A DNA stretch of 64,000 bases from contig NZ_JAGUCN010000001.1 of the NCBI RefSeq assembly GCF_018271975.1, positions 124,001 to 188,000 on the forward strand. Reading direction: 5' to 3'. The notes beneath the pieces are model-generated. The model worked only from the letters and a program-made list of their open reading frames with translations. It made no database searches and was not told where the DNA came from. A program made the translations under genes and the position numbers. Source of the DNA: Carboxylicivirga mesophila (lineage in GTDB: Bacteria > Bacteroidota > Bacteroidia > Bacteroidales > Marinilabiliaceae). Within the stretch, counting starts at the first letter, position 1. The number at the start of each line of letters is the position of its first letter. Below, piece by piece: positions 1 through 8,633 of this stretch.

Positions 1-197
1 AGTTTAAGAACAGGGCTCCGGAGCTCTATCTATCGATAAATGATGGCGTATTGCAGGTGGTCAACAGTAAAAATGATTTAATCGACATGCTGCCAGACCA
101 CAAGCAAGAACTCAGCAGTTTTATTAAAAAGCATAAAACGAAGTTTCGTAAGCCTGAGAGTGTCAAAGAAGTGGTGGAATATTATAACTCCCTATAA
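1..197 (+). CDS. C-terminal end of an unknown protein (partial)
   Basis: The third reading frame is open from the left edge to a TAA at 195-197 and gives about 64 residues. They are rich in lysine and end in a pattern (DHKQELSSFIKKHKTKF, then a tail ending YYNSL) that I have seen at the C-terminus of Bacteroidota hypothetical proteins. The start lies outside the window, so no function is assigned. Its stop codon directly abuts the stop codon of the convergent helicase gene, with no base between them. Confidence 0.6.
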   Translation, partial: FKNRAPELYLSINDGVLQVVNSKNDLIDMLPDHKQELSSFIKKHKTKFRKPESVKEVVEYYNSL

Positions 198-1451
198 TTA
201 TTTCTTCTTTTTCTTAGCCCGTTTCTTTTTTATGGCTTCATAGGCGATCTCATCTTCTTCAGCCTGGCGCATCAGTGTTTTCCAATCGGCGTGTGTCTCG
301 GTTGAAAAGTCAATGGTGTCGGCATATTCCTCACGATCAATGTCTGTGATGTCAATGGGATAACCTGTATAGTTCTCAATGGTTTCTAACAGCTCTTTTT
401 CTTCTTCAGCACAAAATGCAATGGCATACCCCTTCTGTTTGCCACGGCCTGTACGCCCAACGCGGTGCACATAGTTCTCAGGTTGTTCGGGTAAATCGTA
501 ATTCACCACATAGTCTACATTGGGAATATCAATACCACGGGCACTTACATCGGTGGCAATCAATAGCTTTATCTCACCCGATTTAAAGGCTTTCATGGCC
601 TCATCGCGTTCGTTCTGTGTTTTATCGCTGTGGATGGTAACCGCTTGTATGTCTACGCGCTCCATCGCTTTTAGCACCCGCTCGCAGCGTACTTTGGTTC
701 GCACAAAAGCCAATATCTTCTTCTCCGGATTAGAGCGAATAATGCGCTCCAGGAAAAAGCGTTTATCATCCATTTTGATAAAGGCCACTGAGTGGTCAAT
801 ATTCTTAGCTACCGGATTTTTAGGCGATATCTGTATGCGAATGGGACGGCGAACAAGCGAGTAGGCTAGTTTTTTAATCTTTTTGTCGATGGTGGCCGAG
901 AAGAATAAGGTTTGTCGTTGCTTGGGCAGGTACTTAATCAGGTCCTGAATATCTTTGTAAAAGCCCAAATCGAGCATGTGATCGGCTTCATCCAATACCA
1001 GTATTTCGGCATTATACACTTTAACCACGCCCTGGTTGATGTAGTCGAATAAACGTCCGGGTGTGGCTACCAATACATCGGTTCCTTTTTTCAGGCGCTC
1101 CACCTGTTCCGTTTGGTCAACACCGCCATAGATAGCTGTGAATTTGAGTGATGTGTTCTTGCCAATCTGCTTAAACACATCGGTAATCTGTTTGGCTAAC
1201 TCGTGTGTAGGAACCATCACAATACAACGAACACCGGTATCCTGCTTTTTGCGCTTTTTCTGAAGCAACTGAAGAATTGGAATAACAAAAGCAGCCGATT
1301 TACCGGTTCCGGTTTGGGCAATGGCCAATACGTCTTCTTTCTCCAGTATAGCCGGAATGGCTTTAAACTGGATGTCCGTTGGACGCTTATACCCTAATTG
1401 GTCGATGCTTTTGGTAATCTTCTCGTCTAAGCCAAACTCTTCAAACTTCAT
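198..1451 (-). CDS. DEAD-box ATP-dependent RNA helicase, RhlE-like
   Basis: An RNA helicase that uses ATP to unwind or remodel RNA, acting in the cytoplasm in ribosome assembly or RNA decay. All core motifs are visible: a Q-motif region at residues 3-30, Walker A AQTGTGKS at 45-52, PTHELA near 81, DEAD at 154-157, SAT near 185, and HRVGRTGRG near 336. The 417-residue length fits the short RhlE/CshA class: two RecA domains plus a brief basic tail ending KKKRAKKKKK, likely an RNA-binding extension. It stands alone on the minus strand. The family is certain; the RhlE subgroup is inferred. Confidence 0.95.
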   Translation of the reverse strand: MKFEEFGLDEKITKSIDQLGYKRPTDIQFKAIPAILEKEDVLAIAQTGTGKSAAFVIPILQLLQKKRKKQDTGVRCIVMVPTHELAKQITDVFKQIGKNTSLKFTAIYGGVDQTEQVERLKKGTDVLVATPGRLFDYINQGVVKVYNAEILVLDEADHMLDLGFYKDIQDLIKYLPKQRQTLFFSATIDKKIKKLAYSLVRRPIRIQISPKNPVAKNIDHSVAFIKMDDKRFFLERIIRSNPEKKILAFVRTKVRCERVLKAMERVDIQAVTIHSDKTQNERDEAMKAFKSGEIKLLIATDVSARGIDIPNVDYVVNYDLPEQPENYVHRVGRTGRGKQKGYAIAFCAEEEKELLETIENYTGYPIDITDIDREEYADTIDFSTETHADWKTLMRQAEEDEIAYEAIKKKRAKKKKK

Positions 1452-1534
1452 TGTATCTAATTTTCGGCAAAGATACGATTAAAAGTAAGAAAGTTGCGTA
1501 ACAGTAGCTGAGGTGATGAAGGAGTGGATTGACA

Positions 1535-1575
1535 AAGCAACTTGCTTAGAATGACAGCGGCTAAACAAGTTGCTT
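1535..1575. terminator. Perfect 10-bp inverted repeat, possible terminator
   Basis: AAGCAACTTG at 1535-1544 is mirrored by CAAGTTGCTT at 1566-1575. The repeat lies just past the stop codon of the ExbB-like gene and upstream of the helicase gene. There is no clear U-tract, so termination is only a suggestion. Confidence 0.35.
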
Positions 1576-1583
1576 AAAACTAA

Positions 1584-1943
1584 CTATTCTGTGATTCTTA
1601 ATCGTAAAATAAACCAGCATACATAGGAGATAAAGAACAGAAACAAACCCCAGATGGTGCTGACACTCGCAGCTTTTAAACCACCAGCCAGTGCTGTTTG
1701 TGATACCTCACCCATTTGCTGGATAACATCAAGGATCTGATATAGCCCCATTGCATTCCACACTAAGCCCGCAAAAAAGGACATACTGCCCAGGTAAAGA
1801 ACACTATTGAGTAACTTAGGAGAAGTTTCTTTTCGTGCAGCCTGACGGCTAAAGTTATAAACAGCCATTGCCAATGCGGCTATGCCTAGTAAGGTTATAA
1901 TCGACATCCCGTAGATGCCACCTTGAATTAGAAAATCAAACAT
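1584..1943 (-). CDS. Small MotA/TolQ/ExbB-like membrane protein
   Basis: A 119-residue inner-membrane protein with three predicted hydrophobic helices (about 9-29, 48-70 and 92-113). The third helix is preceded by a segment (LAGGLKAASVSTIWGL) that resembles the conserved pore-region signature of the MotA/TolQ/ExbB proton-channel family. Full family members are usually about 200 residues or more, so this is a minimal single-domain version. No ExbD/TolR or TonB gene lies nearby, so coupling to an energised transporter cannot be claimed. The gene is monocistronic on the minus strand. Confidence 0.6.
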   Translation of the reverse strand: MFDFLIQGGIYGMSIITLLGIAALAMAVYNFSRQAARKETSPKLLNSVLYLGSMSFFAGLVWNAMGLYQILDVIQQMGEVSQTALAGGLKAASVSTIWGLFLFFISYVCWFILRLRITE

Positions 1944-2134
1944 GATGAATCATTTAGGTTTAACAATATATGCCAAACTTATTGGTGAACCATAGAAGTA
2001 GGAAAAAAATGCGTTGAGTGACACGAAAGACATGTCCAAATACCATTTATAGCAGTTACGTGGTAATATTGCAGTTCGTCGTATTTAACCAACCTTTTAT
2101 CGCAAAATACAAGGCTTAAAGCAGCTTTGCATCT

Positions 2135-2142
2135 TAATTTTG
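2135..2142 (+). promoter_or_regulatory. Bacteroidota -7 promoter element for the LytS-type kinase gene
   Basis: TAATTTTG matches the Bacteroidota -7 consensus TAnnTTTG exactly and ends 13 bases before the kinase ATG. A clear -33 TTTG at the usual 19-21 base spacing is not seen, so the site is only a candidate. Confidence 0.35.
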
Positions 2143-2155
2143 TTAATTTTCCACT

Positions 2156-3211
2156 ATGCTTGGATTCCGTTCATTAAATACACGCAAAGTTACCATAGGA
2201 CTTACATTCGCTGTCTATTGGCTAATCGCGTTTTTCTTTTTCAAAGGTTTTTATGGAGGCAACAACTCCGAGCAGAAAGTTGCACTAGTTTTTACTGCTA
2301 TCTTCTGGTTTATCTCCTTTGTGTGTGTCGATATTCATCATCGGTTTGTTACGCGTCCAAATCTGGAGGCAAAGCGCTATTTCCGCTTTATCATCTTTTC
2401 ATTATATGTGTTTATGGGGGCATTCTGGCTGGAAAGTGTTTTATCTTTTATTCTTAATCTTTACTTCTGGGATTATGAAAATGGCCGTGTTATCGAGGAT
2501 GCTGCAAACGTGAGTTACCAGGTGGGTGGTGTTAACATGATAGTTTTTGGTGGGGTGGCCATTCAGTTTATGTTGGAAACTTTCCGCTTAAGGCAGGACA
2601 AAGAACTACAGGATAAGAAAGTGTTTGAGCGCGAACTCATGCTGAAAGAAAAGGAGCTGGAGATGCTCAAGAAGCAGGTGAATCCACATTTTCTGTTTAA
2701 TGCACTCAACTGTATTTACGGTCTTAGCCTGGAGAAGTCGGAGCGAACACCAGAAGTCATCTTGCAGCTATCGGGTATGCTCGACTATATGCTGTATAAA
2801 TGTGAGAGAAATGTGCTATTAAGTGAAGAGATACAGCAGATAGAAAACTATACAGCCATTCAAAGGGTACGTTTTGGAGATGCTCTGCAATTAACCATGC
2901 ACACTGAAATAGGAAGGGATTTTGAGGTGGCTCCTTTGCTGTTGCTGCCTCTGGTTGAAAATGCCTTTAAACACGGGCGCCCCGCAGATGATGGAGTATT
3001 GCATATTGGTATTACTATCAGGAGTGACGATGGTTTGTATGTAAGCATTACCAATACCTGTGATTCGAATGTAAAGAGAGATAAATCGGGAGGAATTGGC
3101 CTCAGCAACCTTCAGAGACGCCTGGCATTGCTTTATCCCGAACGTTATGAACTTTATCAGCGCTTTGAAAGCAATACTTTCCATGTTAATCTCAAGCTTA
3201 ACCTGTGTTAA
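2156..3211 (+). CDS. LytS/YehU-family sensor histidine kinase
   Basis: A membrane sensor kinase of the His_kinase (PF06580) class that phosphorylates a LytTR response regulator. The N-terminal 145 residues carry about four hydrophobic helices. A short coiled segment follows (about 146-172), then the phospho-acceptor motif QVNPHFLFNALN with His178. The ATP-binding part shows ENAFKHG and a glycine-rich GGIGLSNLQRRL. The 351-residue length is typical. The stop is two bases before the ATG of the response regulator, so the pair is very likely co-transcribed. The signal sensed is not evident: there is no extracellular domain of note between the helices. Confidence 0.92.
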   Translation: MLGFRSLNTRKVTIGLTFAVYWLIAFFFFKGFYGGNNSEQKVALVFTAIFWFISFVCVDIHHRFVTRPNLEAKRYFRFIIFSLYVFMGAFWLESVLSFILNLYFWDYENGRVIEDAANVSYQVGGVNMIVFGGVAIQFMLETFRLRQDKELQDKKVFERELMLKEKELEMLKKQVNPHFLFNALNCIYGLSLEKSERTPEVILQLSGMLDYMLYKCERNVLLSEEIQQIENYTAIQRVRFGDALQLTMHTEIGRDFEVAPLLLLPLVENAFKHGRPADDGVLHIGITIRSDDGLYVSITNTCDSNVKRDKSGGIGLSNLQRRLALLYPERYELYQRFESNTFHVNLKLNLC

Positions 3212-3213
3212 TT

Positions 3214-3915
3214 ATGAAACCGATCAGATGCCTTATAGTAGATGATGAACCAATAGCTATTCGCATATTGGAGCGTCACCTCGAATTGTTTCCCCAGGTT
3301 GTAATTAAAAATACGTTTACTCAGGCAGCTTTGGCCCTGGAGTATATTCGAACAAATAAAATCGACCTTGTGTTTTTAGACATTGAAATGCCACGTATGA
3401 CAGGCATGGATTTTCTGAAAGCGGTAAAAGAACCTCCTGCTATAATATTCACCACTGCGTATCGTAACTATGCTGTGGAAGCCTATGATATGGATGTGGT
3501 GGATTACTTGTTAAAACCCATCTCGGTTGAGCGTTTGGGTAGGGCGCTTAATCGCTGTGAAGAGCGTTGTAATCAGGCAGAACAAACTGGTATCAAAGGA
3601 ACAGATACCTGTATCAATGTAAAGACCAGTAAAGAAATACTTCGCCTGGCCATTGATGAGATACTGTATATTGAGAGTTTTGGGGATTACATCATCATTT
3701 ATGATAAAACGGGTAAGCATGTTTCACGCGAACGCATCAGTTGCATGGAGGAACAACTGTCCGTTTATCAGTTTATACGCATTCACCGGCAATACCTGGT
3801 GGCCCTCAATAAGATTACAGCCATAAGAGGTAACATGGTTCTCATAGGAGACAAACAACTGCCAGTCGGACGAACCTATCGTTGTAATATCAAGGAAGCC
3901 GTGCTTGGCGTATAG
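3214..3915 (+). CDS. LytTR-family DNA-binding response regulator
   Basis: Partner of the upstream kinase. A receiver domain fills residues 1-120, with the acidic pair DDE at 10-12, the phospho-acceptor Asp56 in FLDIEMP, and the conserved lysine in LLKP. A LytTR DNA-binding domain fills roughly 130-233 (it includes SFGDYIIIYDKTGK and FIRIHRQYLVALNKI). I start at the ATG at 3214 rather than an in-frame GTG at 3205, because the GTG lies inside the upstream stop region and the ATG gives a standard receiver start. Target genes are not apparent; the nearest downstream gene begins 130 bases later. Confidence 0.93.
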   Translation: MKPIRCLIVDDEPIAIRILERHLELFPQVVIKNTFTQAALALEYIRTNKIDLVFLDIEMPRMTGMDFLKAVKEPPAIIFTTAYRNYAVEAYDMDVVDYLLKPISVERLGRALNRCEERCNQAEQTGIKGTDTCINVKTSKEILRLAIDEILYIESFGDYIIIYDKTGKHVSRERISCMEEQLSVYQFIRIHRQYLVALNKITAIRGNMVLIGDKQLPVGRTYRCNIKEAVLGV

Positions 3916-4045
3916 ATGTTGCAGGAATGATCGCTTTGGCTAAGTAATCGTGTTTATTGATTTTATCAGAAAGGATTTTCAAAGTTGGTAAATCCTCAGG
4001 CATTTTCATTAACATTGTTAATTGTAGCTAACCTAAAGCAATAAT

Positions 4046-5122
4046 ATGATTTACAACTGTCACATTCACACCTTTAAAGATGCTGATATACCGCGGGGAT
4101 TCCTGCCACTTGGTTTAGTGCGCATACTGTCTACCAAGCCCGGCTTTCGCGTGGTTTCAAGGATACTTAATAATATTAACCCGTTTTCGGATAACGATGC
4201 CTTTGATCGTTATGTGAAGTTTGTTGAGTTGGGCCGACTGGGCTCGCAGGAAGCCATTTATCACAACTGTCGTAAGTTTTATCCGAGGAACAGCCGGTTT
4301 GGCGTGTTAGCAATGGATATGGCCTACATGGGAGCAGGTAAGGTGCCAAGAGCCTATATGGACCAGTTACACGAGCTGGGTGAATTAAAACAAAAGCACC
4401 CTGAGGTGATTCCTTTTGTACATATCGATCCGCGACGCGATGGGTACATGGATATTCTTAAAAAATGTGTGGAGGAATGGGGTTTCAGAGGGCTGAAAGT
4501 GTATCCGCCATTGGGCTATTTCCCATATGATGAGCGCATGTATCCGGTGTATGAGTATTGTCAGCAACATAACCTGCCCATTGTGACCCACTGCAGCCCC
4601 TTCAATCCCGTTCATTTCAAGGGTAAAAAAAAGGAACTAAGGAAACTGTTGGAAAAGTCGCGTGATAAGATAGATACGCGGGGGATGAATCGCAAAGAGA
4701 TGTGCTCCAGGTTTACGCATCCCTTAAACTGGGAATATGTGATGCAGGACTTCCCGGAGCTGAAAATTTGCTTAGGGCACTTTGGTTCGGCTCACTACTG
4801 GAGTGAATTTTTGGATAACCCGGATGGACCAGATAACTGGTTCTTGATTATTAAGGAGATGCTGGAGAAGCATCCTAACCTGTATTCCGATATTTCTTTT
4901 ACGCTCAATAAAAAGGAGTTTTTCCCATTGCTGAAAGTGCTGCTGCAGGGTAAGCAACTGCGCTCAAAGGTATTGTTTGGCTCTGATTATTACATGGTAG
5001 AAACAGAAGCGACTGAACGACGATTTAGTCTCGATCTGCGTGCTTACCTGGGTGAAGATGATTTTATGACCATCGCCCGAACAAATCCTGAGCAGTTTTT
5101 CAGAACCCATCTTAATGACTAA
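4046..5122 (+). CDS. Amidohydrolase-family metal-dependent hydrolase
   Basis: A TIM-barrel hydrolase of the amidohydrolase-2 type (PF04909), probably cytoplasmic as no signal peptide is present. Metal-ligand candidates are visible in order: the N-terminal HxH of NCHIHTF (His6, His8), His in PIVTHCSPF near 181, His in KICLGHFG near 248, and Asp in LFGSDYY near 314. The 358-residue length is ordinary. The substrate cannot be told; relatives include decarboxylases and hydrolases acting on aromatic or lactone substrates. It heads a + strand run of four genes with short gaps (12-39 bases, then 3), which suggests one transcript. Confidence 0.8.
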   Translation: MIYNCHIHTFKDADIPRGFLPLGLVRILSTKPGFRVVSRILNNINPFSDNDAFDRYVKFVELGRLGSQEAIYHNCRKFYPRNSRFGVLAMDMAYMGAGKVPRAYMDQLHELGELKQKHPEVIPFVHIDPRRDGYMDILKKCVEEWGFRGLKVYPPLGYFPYDERMYPVYEYCQQHNLPIVTHCSPFNPVHFKGKKKELRKLLEKSRDKIDTRGMNRKEMCSRFTHPLNWEYVMQDFPELKICLGHFGSAHYWSEFLDNPDGPDNWFLIIKEMLEKHPNLYSDISFTLNKKEFFPLLKVLLQGKQLRSKVLFGSDYYMVETEATERRFSLDLRAYLGEDDFMTIARTNPEQFFRTHLND

Positions 5123-5134
5123 AATGATCCTGTT

Positions 5135-5962
5135 ATGAATATTGAAAAAGTGAAGAACTACAATGCACGGATGCTGGCAGTGTTGTCGACCATTCTTGTG
5201 CTATTAGGTGTCATAGCGATTGTTACAATAGCCAGTGTTTTTATTAGTGACTTATTACCAAGGCAGCGAGTGGATAATAATACGCTCGTAGCAGATGATA
5301 AGGCTGAGCAGCTGGTTGCCAATAACCTGCGAAAACACCTCGTGTCGTTTGATGCACCGCATCTCGTTGATACGGCAGCATTACTTTACATTATCCCGGT
5401 TAAAACAAAACAGCTGAGTCGCCCCGAGGATATTGGAGAAGGAGTAATGAACATGTATGAAGAGGAGGGAAGCTTCAGGAGTTCTAAATGGGGAAAAAGA
5501 ACCTACTATTATGATGCTTTTAATAACCTGCTGGTGTATGACGGGCAAGCTGATACAACTCATAAAATATTGGATGAAAGAGTTGTTGGTACTGATTTGA
5601 CCTATAATTACATGGAAAAGGATGTGCTGTTAATCTTTAATATTGTGGACAGTGATACTAATAATGACGGTGAAATCTCAGAAGAAGATTTATCGACCCT
5701 GCATATCTATTCGGTAGGTAATCAGAAACTGATGCCATTGCCTGTGAGTTCGACAACAGTACTTAACTATGAGCGAGTGCCGGATAAACACCAGTTAATG
5801 GTTACCTTGGGTGTTGATCGTAATAATGACGGGCGTTTTGACTATAAGAACGAGCCAACGACAATAGTCTGTTTTGATTGGGAACACAATCGGGTTAATA
5901 CCATTATCTCCGAAGAGTTAAAAAGCGAGTTGCAGCAAATAATTGACAGGGCAAGTAATTAG
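5135..5962 (+). CDS. Membrane-anchored protein with EF-hand-like loops
   Basis: I do not recognise a named family. One N-terminal transmembrane helix (about 13-38) is followed by a roughly 235-residue domain likely outside the membrane. Two stretches fit calcium-binding EF-hand or dockerin-type loops: DTNNDGEISEED (Asp-x-Asn-x-Asp-Gly-x-Ile) and DRNNDGRFDYKN. The second lies in a beta-rich context that looks more like a thrombospondin-type or FG-GAP-like calcium loop. The gene starts 12 bases after the amidohydrolase stop and was probably co-transcribed with it. Calcium binding is inferred from the loop pattern only. Confidence 0.6.
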   Translation: MNIEKVKNYNARMLAVLSTILVLLGVIAIVTIASVFISDLLPRQRVDNNTLVADDKAEQLVANNLRKHLVSFDAPHLVDTAALLYIIPVKTKQLSRPEDIGEGVMNMYEEEGSFRSSKWGKRTYYYDAFNNLLVYDGQADTTHKILDERVVGTDLTYNYMEKDVLLIFNIVDSDTNNDGEISEEDLSTLHIYSVGNQKLMPLPVSSTTVLNYERVPDKHQLMVTLGVDRNNDGRFDYKNEPTTIVCFDWEHNRVNTIISEELKSELQQIIDRASN

Positions 5963-6001
5963 CCGTTTGACTTTAAGCTGTTATTTGGCTATGTTGCGGG
6001 C

Positions 6002-6244
6002 ATGGATTTGTCTTCAGCACAGCAGGCTACGGTAGAAGTATTTTCAGGCACTTTATGGGAGGCTGAAATGATACGCACATTATTGATGGATGCACAGATA
6101 GCCCATTTTCTAAAGAATTCAACGCTTAACGACTTTATGTATGACCCGATAGGTGCAGAAGGGGTTAAAGTGATGGTGCTGGAGAACGAAGTAGAACAGG
6201 CAAAGAAGATTATTGACAACTATTTACAAAACCTAAATAAGTGA
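6002..6244 (+). CDS. DUF2007 putative signal-transducing protein
   Basis: A small 80-residue protein with the DUF2007 (PF09413) pattern: an opening strand VEVFSGTLWEAEMIRTLL, a central variable loop, and the ending VKVMVLENEVEQAKKIID. Members have a ferredoxin-like or PII-like fold and are often called putative signal transducers, but no ligand is established. No membrane helix or signal peptide is seen. The gene sits 39 bases after the EF-hand-like protein gene and three bases before a small membrane protein gene, consistent with one operon. Confidence 0.75.
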   Translation: MDLSSAQQATVEVFSGTLWEAEMIRTLLMDAQIAHFLKNSTLNDFMYDPIGAEGVKVMVLENEVEQAKKIIDNYLQNLNK

Positions 6245-6247
6245 TTT

Positions 6248-6628
6248 ATGAATACAATGGTATTATTAGCCGGCGTCATTGCCGGCTTGGCAACATTGGG
6301 ACATTTTACAGCCGGCACAAAAATGTATTTAAAGCCTTTTAAGGCATGTGATCTGGATGTTGTGCCAAAGAATGTGATTTTGTCGGTATTTCATTATGTG
6401 TCAGTCTATCAGATTTTGTCTTCGCTGTTGCTGATAATGGTGGGAGTTAATTTCGAAAACTGTATGTATGACCCTACCATGGTACTTAATTTTATCGGCA
6501 TGAATTATGCCTTTTTTGCCTTGGTTCAAATCATTATTGCTTTAACATCCTCGGTTCAGGGAGGCTTATTTAAGATGTTCCAATGGGTATTCTGGGTGTT
6601 AATAGCACTCTTTATTTTCCTGCGATAA
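6248..6628 (+). CDS. Four-helix small membrane protein, unknown function
   Basis: A 126-residue protein that is almost entirely membrane-embedded, with four hydrophobic segments (about 4-20, 44-66, 74-98 and 104-125). The pattern (GVIAGLATLGHFTAG at the start) is common in small Bacteroidota inner-membrane proteins, but I cannot name a family. The ATG lies three bases past the DUF2007 stop, so the two are almost certainly co-translated. A strong hairpin just downstream closes the transcript. Confidence 0.6.
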   Translation: MNTMVLLAGVIAGLATLGHFTAGTKMYLKPFKACDLDVVPKNVILSVFHYVSVYQILSSLLLIMVGVNFENCMYDPTMVLNFIGMNYAFFALVQIIIALTSSVQGGLFKMFQWVFWVLIALFIFLR

Positions 6629-6637
6629 TAGATAACA

Positions 6638-6669
6638 ACAGGCCGCTCAAGGGTTGAAGAGCGGCCTGT
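6638..6669. terminator. Bidirectional hairpin between convergent genes
   Basis: An 11-bp perfect stem (ACAGGCCGCTC at 6638-6648 and its complement at 6659-6669) lies between the end of the + strand run and the end of the sulfur operon on the minus strand. U-tracts are weak on both sides, but the position fits shared termination. Confidence 0.6.
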
Positions 6670-6704
6670 CTGGAAAATCAAGTTTAACTGATTAAAAGGG
6701 TATT

Positions 6705-7544
6705 TTACGATACAACCTTATTGGCGGTCACCCACTCGTTGTAGGCTCCATCATATACTTTCACATTTGTATAACCCAATTTGGTTGTCATTATAGTATA
6801 CAGCAAACCGGCACGCGTGCTGGTCTGGCAATACAGAATCACTTCCTTGTCCTTTGTAACGCCTTTGGAAGCAAACAGCTTGTTTAAATCTTCAGCTGAT
6901 TTAATAAGGCCTTTGTCATCGCGCATCAAATCAGAGTTGATGCTGATGGCTCCTTCAATGTGGCCTTTGCTTTTTGGATCGGTACCATTAAAATAGTTAT
7001 CAGCGCGGGCATCAACCAAAATAACGTTGCTTTTAGCTTTTTGGGCCTTAACATCATCCATAGTCAGGTAAGTCGAACGGTCCACATTAGCTGTTACGGT
7101 TGTTTTCTTTGGCATTTTGGGCATGCGGGTAACCGGCTTGCGGGCTGCTTTCCAGGCATCCAGATTGCCATCAAGCAGTTTTACATTGCTTGCACCCATC
7201 ATTTTCATGATCCAGTACATACGGCCGGCATTGCTGCCTTTGTTGCAGTACAATACAATTTCTTTGCTGAAATCAACACCATGAGCGCCCATTACCTTCG
7301 CTATTTCAGCATCACTTTTCAGGATACCTTCAATGGGTGTTTTGGTCGATAGCTCCTCAACAGGGAAACTGACAGCGTTACGAATATGTACTTGCTTGTA
7401 TTCGGCTTCTTTGCGTGCATCAAAAATCTGCACTTTAGAATCATTGATTTTACCCGCTAGTTCTTTAACCGAAATAAAATCGCCTTGTGCAACAGCTCCT
7501 ATGGTGTATATAACAAGGGCAGCTACTAAACTTAGTCTCTTCAT
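6705..7544 (-). CDS. Exported double-rhodanese sulfurtransferase
   Basis: A 279-residue protein with an N-terminal signal peptide (cleavage likely after AVAQ at about residue 20) and two rhodanese domains (about 24-130 and 150-275). The domains carry different active loops: Cys-Asn-Lys-Gly-Ser-Asn in the first and Cys-Gln-Thr-Ser-Thr-Arg in the second. Only the second keeps the loop arginine usual in thiosulfate sulfurtransferases. The protein should move sulfane sulfur from a donor such as thiosulfate to a thiol acceptor in the periplasm. It is the last gene of the six-gene octaheme cytochrome operon, 18 bases after the porin gene. Confidence 0.88.
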   Translation of the reverse strand: MKRLSLVAALVIYTIGAVAQGDFISVKELAGKINDSKVQIFDARKEAEYKQVHIRNAVSFPVEELSTKTPIEGILKSDAEIAKVMGAHGVDFSKEIVLYCNKGSNAGRMYWIMKMMGASNVKLLDGNLDAWKAARKPVTRMPKMPKKTTVTANVDRSTYLTMDDVKAQKAKSNVILVDARADNYFNGTDPKSKGHIEGAISINSDLMRDDKGLIKSAEDLNKLFASKGVTKDKEVILYCQTSTRAGLLYTIMTTKLGYTNVKVYDGAYNEWVTANKVVS

Positions 7545-7562
7545 CTCTTTGTTGTTTATCGA

Positions 7563-8582
7563 TTAAAATTTCACTTGTAATTGTACATACAAGCCATCGT
7601 TATTGCCTTCAACCGGCTCCTCGGCACGATAGAGGTAATTGACCTGAAGACGTGTCCAATCGTTGAAAAAGTAGTTGGCACCAAAGGTCATGATGTCCTC
7701 GCGATAGTCGTTAATACCAGCATCAAAAAACTCGTATTTAAAGACTGGTTCAACATTCCATTTGGTCATGTACATGGCTTGCACGTATGCACCTTTACGC
7801 TCATCGCCAAGGGCGATCAGTTCGCCACCGCAACCACCGCCCAGTGAGCGATCGTATTCGCCTTCGTCAACAATGTATTCACCCATTGCTCTGAACGGAC
7901 CATAATTGAATTCGGCCTCCAAGGCATAAGATGTGCGCTTATCATCGTCATTGGTTGGATAACCCAAACGATAACTACCACCTACGTATAAGAAATCAAG
8001 CGGATGAAATACGGCACGCGCGATGATGTCTTTTGAATTGTTATTGTCCTTCTTCAGGCCGGCACCATTCATATAGGCCAGGCGATACTGAAAGAACGTG
8101 CTGCGGTCACCACCCAGCACCATTATACCTAAGTCGCGCTGTGGCACCACCAGCTGATCAACTGCCCGAGAGCGGAAAATGGTATTAATACCACTACAGG
8201 CTGTACCACCCAAATCCATACTAAAAGGATTTTTGAATGAACCCATGGAGATTTTCGCCCAGTCCCATCGGCCATAAGTAATAAAAGCATCCAACAGATA
8301 GGCGCTTCCGTTACTGCTAAGCATCGGGCTCATTTCCATTACCACATAATAGGAGAAGTCGTAGGGAATGTTACCGGTTGCACCCAGTCGTGCTCTTCTA
8401 AAGCTGAAGGAGCTGGTTGTTTCGTCGGTAAACTGCTGGTCGTATTCGGCCTGTAAGAAGCCAAATACTTTCAATGCTTCATCGCTTCCGGCTGCTTCTT
8501 CGCAGCCCTGTGCCAACAAATTAGCGGGCAACAGCAGACAGGAAGCTAAGATGAGTAGAATAATATTTTTAGTCATGATCAT
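7563..8582 (-). CDS. Outer-membrane porin, phosphate-selective porin O/P-like
   Basis: A 339-residue outer-membrane beta-barrel protein. A signal peptide spans the first ~25 residues (ending LLAQ). The rest alternates polar and aromatic residues and ends in a terminal strand (YVQLQVKF) with the closing aromatic typical of BamA-inserted barrels. Segments such as FGFLQAEYDQQF and FKNPFSMDL are typical of the OprO/OprP-like porin group. In this operon an anion-preferring pore could admit thiosulfate, tetrathionate or sulfite, which is inference from context. A second in-frame ATG lies two codons in (8576) and gives an equally good signal peptide. Confidence 0.8.
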   Translation of the reverse strand: MIMTKNIILLILASCLLLPANLLAQGCEEAAGSDEALKVFGFLQAEYDQQFTDETTSSFSFRRARLGATGNIPYDFSYYVVMEMSPMLSSNGSAYLLDAFITYGRWDWAKISMGSFKNPFSMDLGGTACSGINTIFRSRAVDQLVVPQRDLGIMVLGGDRSTFFQYRLAYMNGAGLKKDNNNSKDIIARAVFHPLDFLYVGGSYRLGYPTNDDDKRTSYALEAEFNYGPFRAMGEYIVDEGEYDRSLGGGCGGELIALGDERKGAYVQAMYMTKWNVEPVFKYEFFDAGINDYREDIMTFGANYFFNDWTRLQVNYLYRAEEPVEGNNDGLYVQLQVKF

Positions 8583-8602
8583 ATAATTAAGATGGGAAAA
8601 AG

Positions 8603-8624
8603 AAGCCGCTTCGAGGAGCGGCTT
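8603..8624 (-). terminator. Hairpin between rhodanese and porin genes inside the operon
   Basis: AAGCCGCT and AGCGGCTT form an 8-bp stem with a 6-base loop. On the minus strand it is followed by a T-rich run (CTTTTT). It lies in the 51-base gap ahead of the porin gene and could act as a partial terminator or a 3'-end stabiliser within the operon. Confidence 0.55.
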
Positions 8625-8633
8625 TATTTCGGA

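Noticed and set aside
1584-1943. TonB/ExbBD energy-transduction system
   Set aside because: Only a lone ExbB-like protein is present, without ExbD or TonB.
3205-3213. GTG start for the LytTR regulator
   Set aside because: It overlaps the kinase stop and adds three residues; the ATG at 3214 matches the receiver family.
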